Below are positions 39,028 to 46,141 of a stretch of 46,141 bases of DNA, piece after piece. The DNA is from an uncultured Lachnospiraceae bacterium (GTDB lineage Bacteria > Bacillota > Clostridia > Lachnospirales > Lachnospiraceae). The stretch is taken from positions 1 through 46,141 of the forward strand of contig CAJUPF010000019.1 in NCBI GenBank assembly GCA_910588565.1. Direction: 5' to 3'. The position numbers were made by a program, and so were the translations under genes. Positions within the stretch are counted from its first letter, which is position 1; each line of letters starts with the position of its first letter. The notes under the pieces are model-generated. The model did no database searches and was not told where the DNA came from. It saw only the letters and a list, made by a program, of their open reading frames with translations.

Positions 39028-39517
39028 AGGAACCCATGAGACGCATAAATTTGGGCCGGTTTATGGGAAAGATTCCAGAATTTTAATTTTAGGCAGTTTT
39101 CCGTCGGTAAAATCCAGGGAAGTGCAGTTTTATTATGGACATCCCAAGAATCGGTTCTGGAAACTTCTTGCTCTGTTATATCACGAGGAGGAGCCGGCGG
39201 AAATTCCGGAAAAGAAAGCATTTTTAGCGAAGCATCGGATTGCAGTCTGGGATGTAATAGAAAGCTGTGATATTACGGGTTCGAGTGACAGCAGTATCCG
39301 TAATGTAACGATAAATGATATTAACCGTATCTTAGAAGCTGCCCCTATCCAGGAAATTTATGCCAATGGAAAAAAGGCAGAAAGCCTGTATCAGAAGTAT
39401 GCAGAGCCTGTGACAGGACGTCAGATTACCGGGCTTCCATCCACCAGCCCTGCAAATGCAGCATTTTCCTTAGAACGGCTGGCGGAAGCATGGAAACAGA
39501 TTTTGCAGGAGAATTAG
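39020..39517 (+). CDS. Hypoxanthine-DNA glycosylase (uracil-DNA glycosylase superfamily, family 6-like)
   Basis: The 165-residue protein has ILILGSFPSVKSREVQFYYG (about 21-40) followed by HPKNRFW, and GLPSTSPANA near 143-152, the features of the hypoxanthine-DNA glycosylases. They remove deaminated adenine from DNA. The start overlaps the debranching enzyme gene, which suggests coupled translation. The following gene starts 1 bp after its stop. Confidence 0.87.
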   Translation: MNKGTHETHKFGPVYGKDSRILILGSFPSVKSREVQFYYGHPKNRFWKLLALLYHEEEPAEIPEKKAFLAKHRIAVWDVIESCDITGSSDSSIRNVTINDINRILEAAPIQEIYANGKKAESLYQKYAEPVTGRQITGLPSTSPANAAFSLERLAEAWKQILQEN

Positions 39518-39518
39518 T

Positions 39519-40022
39519 ATGTATGATGAATTGACCAGACAGGATATTGAAAAAATGGAAGAGGAGATTGAGTACCGAAAGTTAGTGGTGCGCAAGGAGG
39601 CTCTTGAAGCTGTGAAAGAGGCGAGAGCCCATGGAGATCTAAGTGAAAATTTTGAATACCATGCGGCCAAAAAGGATAAAAACCAGAATGAAAGCCGCAT
39701 TCGGTATTTAGAACGAATGATTAAAACGGCAAAAGTGGTATCCGCCGAGTCAAAAGAAGATGAGGTGGGGATTCATAACACAGTAGAGGTTTATTTTGAA
39801 GAAGACGATGTTACAGAAGTATTTACCATAGTTACAACTGTGCGCGGAAATTCCCTGAAAGGCCTGATCAGTACGGAATCGCCGATTGGAAAAGCTGTAT
39901 TCGGACGGAAAGCGGGTGACCGGGTCAAGGTCAAAGTCAATGAAGATTACAGTTATTATATCCAGATCAAATCCATTGGAAAACAGATAAACGATGAAGA
40001 AATCAGCCTGCGAAAATTTTAA
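39519..40022 (+). CDS. GreA/GreB-family transcription elongation factor
   Basis: The 167-residue protein has the N-terminal coiled-coil (about 5-78, with EARAHGDLSENFEYHAAKKDKNQNESRIRYLE carrying the tip acidic residues D and E) and a C-terminal globular domain with ESPIGKAVFGRKAGDRVKVKV. It rescues backtracked RNA polymerase. The match to GreA is close in the tip, but other Gre-fold factors exist and a second greA elsewhere is likely, so no symbol is given. Its 3' end overlaps sortase B by 29 bp. Confidence 0.87.
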   Translation: MYDELTRQDIEKMEEEIEYRKLVVRKEALEAVKEARAHGDLSENFEYHAAKKDKNQNESRIRYLERMIKTAKVVSAESKEDEVGIHNTVEVYFEEDDVTEVFTIVTTVRGNSLKGLISTESPIGKAVFGRKAGDRVKVKVNEDYSYYIQIKSIGKQINDEEISLRKF

Positions 40023-40821
40023 GAAATACCGTACTGCGGCAGGAATTCTTCTGGTTGGGATTGCGTTGTACCAGCTTGTGGGGATTGAAATGGAATACCG
40101 GAAAGGAACTGAATTTTATTCAGACATTGAACATGCTGTTACAGCAGTGGCATCTTCTGGGAAAGAAGATACAGAAACGGACGATGCAAAAGAAGATGCC
40201 GGGAAGGAACCTGCCGAAGAGAGAGCATCAGAGGATACGGCCAATTATCGTGATTTTATGGTGGATTTTGAGGCGCTGAAACGGATCAATGCGGATATTG
40301 TAGGCTGGATTCGGTTTGATAAAAACGGGATTAATTATCCGCTTTTGCAGGGAGAAGACAATGAAGAATATTTGTACCGAATGGCGGATCGGACGGAGAA
40401 TAAAGCCGGGAGTATTTTTTTAGACTGCCTCTGTGCGCCGGATTTTTCCGATTTGCATACGATTATTTATGGACACAACATGCGGGATTTGAGTATGTTT
40501 GGAGAACTGAAAAAGTATGGAACCAATCAGGGCTATTTTCAGGAAAACTCGTGTTTTACAATTTATACCCAGGAGAATATATTCCGATATGCGGTTTTTG
40601 CCTGGTATGAAGCAAACGCGGATGACACAGTGTATCAGGTGGGATTTACAGAAGATACAGTATATCAGGAATTTGTGGAAGCGATGCTTCGGCGGCGGTA
40701 CAAGGATACAGAGATTACGGCGGGGCGTACAGATCGGATTGTGACGCTTTCCACCTGTACTTCTGTAGGAAGAAGATTTGTGGTGCATGGGAAGCTTTTG
40801 GAGCAGCTTTCCTGGGAATAA
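39994..40821 (+). CDS. srtB: Class B sortase
   Basis: The 275-residue protein has an N-terminal membrane anchor (about 13-30), a long acidic linker (about 50-85) and the sortase fold. The catalytic triad is H161 (YGHNM), C255 (LSTCTS) and R261 (RRFVVHG). It attaches secreted proteins with an NPxTN-like or related signal to the cell wall. The ribosome site is weak and lies inside greA, so translation is probably coupled. The M26-like protease encoded 3.5 kb downstream is a possible substrate, but its C-terminus is outside the window. Confidence 0.92.
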   Translation: MKKSACENFKKYRTAAGILLVGIALYQLVGIEMEYRKGTEFYSDIEHAVTAVASSGKEDTETDDAKEDAGKEPAEERASEDTANYRDFMVDFEALKRINADIVGWIRFDKNGINYPLLQGEDNEEYLYRMADRTENKAGSIFLDCLCAPDFSDLHTIIYGHNMRDLSMFGELKKYGTNQGYFQENSCFTIYTQENIFRYAVFAWYEANADDTVYQVGFTEDTVYQEFVEAMLRRRYKDTEITAGRTDRIVTLSTCTSVGRRFVVHGKLLEQLSWE

Positions 40822-40848
40822 TAGTTATGGGATTTTGAGGAGGAATAC

Positions 40849-41298
40849 ATGAAATCGGGTGAACTGACACAGACATTGATGAAGATGCAGAAGGATACAG
40901 AAGCAGGCAGACTGCACTGGCGTCTGGAAGTGCAGACGACAGAAGGGAACGACGAAAAATATACGGTAGAAGAAGGCGGGCTGACCTGGGTCGTGGATGA
41001 ATGTTATGTTTCCTATTCCTGTAATTACAGGGGAAAAGAATTTTGCATGATTTCCTATGAAATGATTAAGACATCAGGCACACAGGTGCGGACGATGAAT
41101 TATATTTTCCTGCCGCCGAAGGGAATGCGTCTGTTTTCTCTGCATACGCTGCTTGAACATAGTGTGGATGCAGATGCAGTATTGATTTCCCAGGTGCATA
41201 CGATATGGACACTTTTGATGAAACTGGTCAGGCAGGGAAGCGGCCAGGTGCAGTTTCGTATTTCACAGGCAAGTGTAAATGTGGAGGAGGACAGATAA
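40849..41298 (+). CDS. Conserved hypothetical protein
   Basis: The 149-residue protein has no signal peptide or membrane helix. It reads as alternating strands (LHWRLEVQTTEG, TWVVDECYVSYSCNYRGKEFCMISYEMI, NYIFLPPKGMRLFSLHTLLEH) and one helix (about 110-130). GAGGAGGAATAC precedes the ATG. It lies between sortase B and the CysN-like GTPase, 27 bp and 86 bp from them. I do not recognise the family. Confidence 0.72.
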   Translation: MKSGELTQTLMKMQKDTEAGRLHWRLEVQTTEGNDEKYTVEEGGLTWVVDECYVSYSCNYRGKEFCMISYEMIKTSGTQVRTMNYIFLPPKGMRLFSLHTLLEHSVDADAVLISQVHTIWTLLMKLVRQGSGQVQFRISQASVNVEEDR

Positions 41299-41384
41299 GC
41301 CTGTTTAGTTTAGATGTTTGTGTGGTATTTAGATGCAAAGGAAAGAGATTCTGAGAGTACAGTGTTACAGATAAGGGGGTATCT

Positions 41385-43259
41385 ATGGGGATACGGTCAG
41401 AAGGTTTCAACGCGATAGAACGGGAAACGGTTTTTCGGCTCCGGGAATTATTTTCCAGGGGAAGGGAAGCGTCGGTTCAGAAGATGAGCCAGGAAGACGC
41501 TGCGTTTGTAGAAAAATGGTCAGAGCTGGCATTATATCCGGAAAAACCGCTGCTGTCCTTTGGGGAGGAAGCAGAAGATGCAGAATTTTACAGGCTTGCC
41601 AGACAGCTTTGTTCCAAATCCAATATCCGCAGGCTGATTACCTGCGGGGGTGTGGATGATGGCAAATCTACATTAATCGGAAGGATTCTCTACGATACGA
41701 AAAGCAAAGAGGAGCAGGAAGCCATTCAGAGAAATCCCGCGTTCTTAAGGCAGGACAATAGTGTGGATTACGCGCTTTTGGCAGGGACATCAGAAGAAGA
41801 AGCGCGTCAGGGGATTACGGTTTCTGTTTCTGACAGTATATTCGACTGGGGAAATTATCGGTTTCTGATGGCGGACGTACCCGGACATGAAGAATATACC
41901 CACAATATGGCGTTTGCTGCGTCCACTTCTGATACGGCGGTTATTATGCTTGCGGCAAACAAGGGAATTGTGCCGCAGACAAGGCGGCATACCAGAATCT
42001 GCTATTTTATGGGAATCCGAACGATGATTTTTGCGGTGAATAAAATGGATATGGCAGCGTTTCGCCAGGAAGTTTTTGCACAGCTGGCGGAAGAAATAGC
42101 GCAGATGATGGAGGAATATGAAAACTGTACATATAAAATTGTCCCGGCAGCGGCAAAAAGCGGTGTAAATATCATAAAGCCCGGTGAAGAAATGCCATGG
42201 TATCAGGGAGGTTCTCTGCTGGATGTTTTGGCACAGACGAAGGAGCGGCAGCTGCAGACAGCCGGATATGTCTGTATGCCTGTACAGCGAATCTGCAAAT
42301 CCAGCCAGATAAAAGGGGCTGTAATCAAAAAGAGAGTGATACAGGGAGAATTGTTATCGGGCAGGTTACAGGTGGGGGATGAGGTGTTTATATACCCTAC
42401 GGGAAGACGGGCAAACATTGCCGGGATTTACTGCCTGGATCAAATGGCGGATACAGCGGAAGCAGGCGCTCCAGTTGGAATTGAACTGGATCGGGAGCTG
42501 GATGTGGCAAGAGGATATGTTGTGACAAATGAGGATGTGCTTTCCCTTACGGATCGTATCGAGGTGGATCTTTTGTGGATTTCGGACAACCGTCTGACCC
42601 AGGGAAAGCGTTACCGGGTAAAAATTGGAACATCCGAGGCTTTTGCAGCGGTGACTAAAATCTGCTATCAGGTAGATGTGAATACGGGCGAACACAGATA
42701 TGCGGAGTATATTACCAGGAATGGACTAGCCCGTTGTGAGTTGTGTTTTCCAAAGCAGATGGCTGTGGCTTGTGAAAAGGAGCTTCACAGGTTCGGTACG
42801 ATCCGGGTAATGGAACGCGAGAAGGATACATTGGCGGCCTATGGCAATATTATACATACGGTTTCCGGGGAAGCCTGGAAAGAAGACGGGCGGGAAGTGA
42901 CCGCTTTGGAACGGGAATTGGCTCTTGGACAGAAGGCAGGACTGATTTTGTTTGCAAATGGGGAAAGCGCTCAGGAACAGATGAATTTTACCGAGCGTTA
43001 TCTGCTCCGCATGGGATTCCATACCATTCAGGCTGCACCTGGGCAACTGGATGAACGGAAATTATGCTATATCCGCAGTTTTCTTGAGGCGGGACTGATT
43101 GTACTGCTTTTGGCGGAAGAATCAGAGAAAGCGCCAGTCATGGGATTGCTGGAAGAAAAAACACGTATTTTTGACTGCCAGATGTCAGATACAGTGGGAA
43201 GCGGGCCATCCGGCTATCCGTTTCAGAAGATGAAGCAGTGGGCATCGGGATTGATTTAG
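41385..43259 (+). CDS. CysN-like translation-factor GTPase with a degenerate CysC-like C-terminus
   Basis: The 624-residue protein has an N-terminal extension (1-80), then a GTPase domain: P-loop GGVDDGKST (88-96), switch-1 RQGITVSVSD, DVPGHEEYTHNMAFAASTSD (164-183) and NKMD (219-222), followed by EF-Tu-like domains 2 and 3 (to about 470). This is the ATP-sulfurylase large subunit type. Residues about 475-624 align in position with the APS-kinase domain of CysNC fusions but the P-loop is ANGESAQEQ, so kinase activity is unlikely. There is no CysD or other sulfur gene nearby, so its role in sulfate activation is open. GGGGGTATCT precedes the ATG. Confidence 0.8.
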   Translation: MGIRSEGFNAIERETVFRLRELFSRGREASVQKMSQEDAAFVEKWSELALYPEKPLLSFGEEAEDAEFYRLARQLCSKSNIRRLITCGGVDDGKSTLIGRILYDTKSKEEQEAIQRNPAFLRQDNSVDYALLAGTSEEEARQGITVSVSDSIFDWGNYRFLMADVPGHEEYTHNMAFAASTSDTAVIMLAANKGIVPQTRRHTRICYFMGIRTMIFAVNKMDMAAFRQEVFAQLAEEIAQMMEEYENCTYKIVPAAAKSGVNIIKPGEEMPWYQGGSLLDVLAQTKERQLQTAGYVCMPVQRICKSSQIKGAVIKKRVIQGELLSGRLQVGDEVFIYPTGRRANIAGIYCLDQMADTAEAGAPVGIELDRELDVARGYVVTNEDVLSLTDRIEVDLLWISDNRLTQGKRYRVKIGTSEAFAAVTKICYQVDVNTGEHRYAEYITRNGLARCELCFPKQMAVACEKELHRFGTIRVMEREKDTLAAYGNIIHTVSGEAWKEDGREVTALERELALGQKAGLILFANGESAQEQMNFTERYLLRMGFHTIQAAPGQLDERKLCYIRSFLEAGLIVLLLAEESEKAPVMGLLEEKTRIFDCQMSDTVGSGPSGYPFQKMKQWASGLI

Positions 43260-43270
43260 CAATATGAAAA

Positions 43271-43333
43271 ATATCCCGGCAAGAATCGAAAAAGGGCATA
43301 TAAAGTCTGATCCTTGCTGGGATATCTTTATTT
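43271..43333 (+). terminator. Intrinsic terminator after the CysN-like gene
   Basis: ATATCCCGGCAAGAATC pairs with GATCCTTGCTGGGATAT (15 of 17) around a 21-nt loop and is followed by CTTTATTTG. Confidence 0.8.
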
Positions 43334-43368
43334 GATACCAGAAAGACTGGCAGTAGCGATATCTTTAT

Positions 43369-43470
43369 TTATTTGCAGCTGCAGTTTTTGTCAATTACCG
43401 GGTTGCAGGCGTAGAAGTTTTTGGAGTCTAAGCGTTCCTGTATCAGGCGCAGCGCTTCACCAAGGAGTAG
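43369..43470 (-). pseudogene. Possible C-terminal gene relic, cysteine-rich tail
   Basis: On the minus strand 33 codons, bounded by a stop on each side, read LGEALRLIQERLDSKNFY and then ACNPVIDKNCSCK-stop. The composition is protein-like (an amphipathic helix, then a C-x-N-P...C-x-C tail) but there is no start codon or ribosome site. It may be the decayed end of a lost gene. The call is weak and could be chance. Confidence 0.3.
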
Positions 43471-43554
43471 TTATGTAAGCATTGAGACAGTACAATATGG
43501 TTTGACATGGCAGCATTTTATACCGAAAAGATATAAAACATAAGGAGGATGCGT

Positions 43555-46141
43555 ATGAAACAGATTAGAATTGCAATAGCAGCGTTATTTATTATGATGG
43601 TGTTATTGGCTCCGTCAATGGTTGCTTTGGCGGCGAGCTGTGGAGAAACGGTGAGCCAGGATACAACAGCGGCTCTGCAGGCGGTTGATTATGAAAACAA
43701 TGAAATCATAGGGAAATTACTGGCGCCATCCCGGTATTCTTTGACGGATAAGCTAAGTAAAAAGACAGAGATTGCCCTGCGGGAAGGGAAAAGCCCTGCA
43801 GATATCAGTGACGAACAGGCTATACGAGAATTAAATCAGGATAATATAAAAGTGATGTCTTTTGAAGAGGCGTTTGCGGATGTGCAGGCGGAAATTGGAG
43901 AGATCATACAGAAAGTAGTTGACAGTACCGCTGGTGCGGAACAAAAGGGCGCTGCATTTTTTACAGATAAGATCCTGCAGAATAAAGAAAAACTGCTGAT
44001 TGGGCTTACCTATCTTGAGCGGTTGTATGACTTTGATATGGGAGGGCATAATATTAAGGATGTGCTTCTTTATAAGTCGAAGCCTTATATGTACGGGAAA
44101 ATAGAGAACGTTTTAGAATGGCTGATATATATCGGGGGTATTGGAGGCGATACATTAAAGGTTTCTAATAATGCCAATGTATTTGGATATAATAAGATCT
44201 TTTGGCCGGTTACTTCCGCTGCGACGCTGGAAGAGTTTATGGAAGAAAACAGGCAAAAGTGGATGCCGGATACGCCGATGAATGAGTGGTTTTTGCAGGA
44301 AAGCCCGGCGTATATACTGGAGGAATCATCCGTCTGGAACGGTACAGATACCGGACTATACAATAGACTGTATGGCGATGCAATTTCCCGTGCCTATATT
44401 TTGCCGCTGCTGACTGTGTCAGAGGACAGTATTTATGTAATTGCGAACCCCGCTACAATCACTTATGGGATAGTGGATTGTTATATAGACAGGAATTTGA
44501 AAGAATCAGATCCCGCACGTTACGGAGAATTGCGGGAAAAATTTCTGCAGCAGCTGGAACAGGCCGCTAAGCAGCAGAAGGCTTTTATTGACTGTTGGTA
44601 CCGGATTGCAACACCGGAAAAGAAAGGGCTGCTTGCATCCAACCGTGTCGTTTTGGACAGTTTGCGGATCGATCCCGATACGATTGTCCAATGGTCGGAT
44701 AAATTTGGAAAGAATGCCGCTTTGGGCGTCAGGGAATTTTTTACGCCTCTGAATTTGTATGGCGCCTATATGTTTGCCGATGGTGTGGCGGAAGGTACGC
44801 GCATTCGTTACTATGTATCAAAAGCCCTGACAGAACGGGGGTATGCAACATATGCCCATGAGCTGACGCATATGCTTGTTTCTGAAATTATGCTGAATGG
44901 GTATGGTTCGCGGGATGGTATGCTGGCGGAGGTCTATACGAGAGGAATGTTTGAACCGTACGAGCTGAATGATCCGCCTGCGTTTAATCTGAATTTAATC
45001 TATGACCGCCAGGCAGTCAGTGACCGGTATCATAATGGATTACCGGAACGGTTTCAGGATGAATCAGATCTGCAGAGCTATATGAGCGGTATCTTAGATG
45101 TTATTTATACACTGGATTATGCAGAAGCAGACGTTATGCTTACGAAAAGTGCAGAAGAGAAGATGAAATGGTTCCACAAGCTTGAGCAGATTGAAGATCC
45201 GGATAAAAGGGTGAACCAGGGAGAGGAAGGCTCTAAACATTATCTGGATTTAGTAAGGGAGCTGACTTTGGACGAGGCAAAGGAGCTGAATACCATTGAA
45301 GATTTGATCCGTGACAGTATCATTGTATCCCGCTATGAGGTAGATGGGACGAAAACAACGGGAACTCTGGCGAGAAATGGCTATTATGTTGTGCCGCTTT
45401 TTAGCGCTAATTATGCTGGAGTACAGAATGACTATGGCGTCAGCGGTGATGTTATGATCCGTCGTCAGGCGTTTGAATTACTTGCCGAATATGGATATTA
45501 TGGTGGAATGGTTCCTTATATTTCCAATCAGTATAAAGAATCTGCCAAATCGGATCAGACGATTCTGTCAGATCAATATATTTTAAATCATATATTTGAC
45601 GGCGCTTATGAGACAATGGCTGAGTTTAAGAATGCGATGTTTCAGAAAAGGATTGAAAAGATCGATAAATTAAAGCCGGTTACGATTACATGGAAAGATC
45701 AGCCTGTTGTAATTAATAATCCTGAAAAACTGCGTCTGTTGATGAAAGAGGCGGTAGAGAGCGATTTAATAAAAGTTAATGTATTACCGGGAGGTTATAA
45801 TAATCTCCGTGCCCATGAGACAGAGGTGGAACGTCTGAAACAGGAAATATTTAAAGCATATTTAATTCAGACAGGGGATTTTAGTGAATCTGTTTATGGC
45901 GCTGGCCCATCGCCGGTAGATCCGCCAGGGACAGTGACGCCAGGAGAGCCGGATACAGAGGAACCAGAAACGGAAGAACCAGGAACGGAAGAGCCAGGGA
46001 CAGAGGAACCAGGAACAGAAGAACCGGGAACAGAAGAACCAGGAACGGAAGAACCGGGGACAGAGGAACCGGGAACGGAAGAACCGGGAACGGAAGAACC
46101 GGGGACAGAGGAACCAGGAACGGAAGAACCGGGGACAGAGG
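43555..46141 (+). CDS. Secreted M26-like (ZmpA/B/C-type) zinc metalloprotease, partial
   Basis: At least 862 codons stay open to the window edge. Residues 1-27 are a signal peptide (MKQIRIAIAALFIMMVLLAP, cleaved near ALA-AS). The zinc motif is H435-E-L-T-H439, with GYGSRDGMLAE and E459 as the probable third ligand, which is close to the HExxH...GYGRR..AE pattern of M26 endopeptidases. From about 45952 the protein becomes GTEEP pentapeptides in 15-bp repeats (at least 12), a cell-wall spacer. TAAGGAGGATGCGT precedes the ATG. A sortase signal is expected beyond the edge but cannot be seen. Confidence 0.82.
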   Translation, partial: MKQIRIAIAALFIMMVLLAPSMVALAASCGETVSQDTTAALQAVDYENNEIIGKLLAPSRYSLTDKLSKKTEIALREGKSPADISDEQAIRELNQDNIKVMSFEEAFADVQAEIGEIIQKVVDSTAGAEQKGAAFFTDKILQNKEKLLIGLTYLERLYDFDMGGHNIKDVLLYKSKPYMYGKIENVLEWLIYIGGIGGDTLKVSNNANVFGYNKIFWPVTSAATLEEFMEENRQKWMPDTPMNEWFLQESPAYILEESSVWNGTDTGLYNRLYGDAISRAYILPLLTVSEDSIYVIANPATITYGIVDCYIDRNLKESDPARYGELREKFLQQLEQAAKQQKAFIDCWYRIATPEKKGLLASNRVVLDSLRIDPDTIVQWSDKFGKNAALGVREFFTPLNLYGAYMFADGVAEGTRIRYYVSKALTERGYATYAHELTHMLVSEIMLNGYGSRDGMLAEVYTRGMFEPYELNDPPAFNLNLIYDRQAVSDRYHNGLPERFQDESDLQSYMSGILDVIYTLDYAEADVMLTKSAEEKMKWFHKLEQIEDPDKRVNQGEEGSKHYLDLVRELTLDEAKELNTIEDLIRDSIIVSRYEVDGTKTTGTLARNGYYVVPLFSANYAGVQNDYGVSGDVMIRRQAFELLAEYGYYGGMVPYISNQYKESAKSDQTILSDQYILNHIFDGAYETMAEFKNAMFQKRIEKIDKLKPVTITWKDQPVVINNPEKLRLLMKEAVESDLIKVNVLPGGYNNLRAHETEVERLKQEIFKAYLIQTGDFSESVYGAGPSPVDPPGTVTPGEPDTEEPETEEPGTEEPGTEEPGTEEPGTEEPGTEEPGTEEPGTEEPGTEEPGTEEPGTEEPGTE
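45952..46141 (+). repeat. 15-bp tandem repeat encoding GTEEP
   Basis: Units such as GGAACGGAAGAACCG follow one another in frame with only synonymous third-position changes (GGA/GGG, ACA/ACG, GAA/GAG, CCA/CCG). At least 12 units are present and the array continues past the window end. Length variation by slippage is likely. It is not a CRISPR array. Confidence 0.9.

Noticed and set aside
43502..43507. TTGACA upstream of the M26-like protease as a -35 box
   Set aside because: No -10 occurs at 16-18 bp; the nearest TATAAA is 24 bp away, so I do not call a promoter.

Overview
The window looks like a piece of a Firmicutes chromosome, most likely Lachnospiraceae (Clostridium cluster XIVa). The support is protein-family content and style: DUF4867 next to xylulokinase, a four-subunit 2-oxoacid:ferredoxin oxidoreductase, sortase B, an M26-like secreted metalloprotease, AgrC/LytTR signalling, strong AGGAGG ribosome sites and many intergenic palindromic repeats. 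I cannot assign a genus. There are no rRNA or tRNA genes, no complete insertion sequence and no CRISPR array.

Layout. 1-600: gene-free, packed with hairpins and the end of a MITE-like repeat. 610-4781: aminotransferase and MocR regulator (divergent), GNAT acetyltransferase, LysR regulator. 4922-9957: ECF sigma factor with a membrane-anchored partner, a LytTR response regulator with a GHKL kinase, and a small charged protein. 10131-17273: sugar-acid catabolic locus with GntR/FCD regulator, GntP permease, IlvD/Edd dehydratase, KDG-type kinase, KDPG aldolase and a second KDG-type kinase. Together these would import an aldonate, dehydrate it to a 2-keto-3-deoxy acid, phosphorylate it and cleave it to pyruvate and a triose phosphate. 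A perfect palindrome (ATACATCAGATGTAT) abuts the gntP promoter, with two variants nearby, and is the likely operator. 17274-17698: repeat-rich gap. 17699-24691: YjbR/GyrI-like fusion, xylulokinase/DUF4867/AraC group on the minus strand, a Big2 domain relic, an rRNA methyltransferase and a LysR regulator. 25031-28508: small membrane protein and the oxidoreductase operon (gamma-delta-alpha-beta). 28509-35055: a nuclease/transposase relic split by a 162-bp palindromic MITE, then a four-gene set of leucine-rich repeat protein, VWA protein, MoxR-type AAA ATPase and ABC-class ATPase. 35138-43259: FMN-binding-like membrane protein, small membrane protein, UppP, GH13 debranching enzyme, hypoxanthine-DNA glycosylase, GreA-like factor, sortase B, an unknown protein and a CysN-like GTPase. 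43555-end: secreted M26-like metalloprotease running off the window into GTEEP repeats.

Main discovery candidate. A 45-bp insertion-like element occurs four times, always in plus orientation: once in the intergenic MITE (17491-17535) and three times inside genes in the same reading frame, as a 15-residue insert containing (P/S)S(G/R)D(T/S)S(M/V)P. It lies at the N-termini of two subunits of the same oxidoreductase (gamma and beta) and inside the VWA protein. Each copy has a conserved 30-nt core and a flanking sequence repeated at exactly 45 nt. A second MITE copy at the left edge of the window lacks the insert, so filled and empty states of one site are both present. Because 45 is a multiple of three and the core has no stop in five of six frames, the element can enter genes without destroying them.
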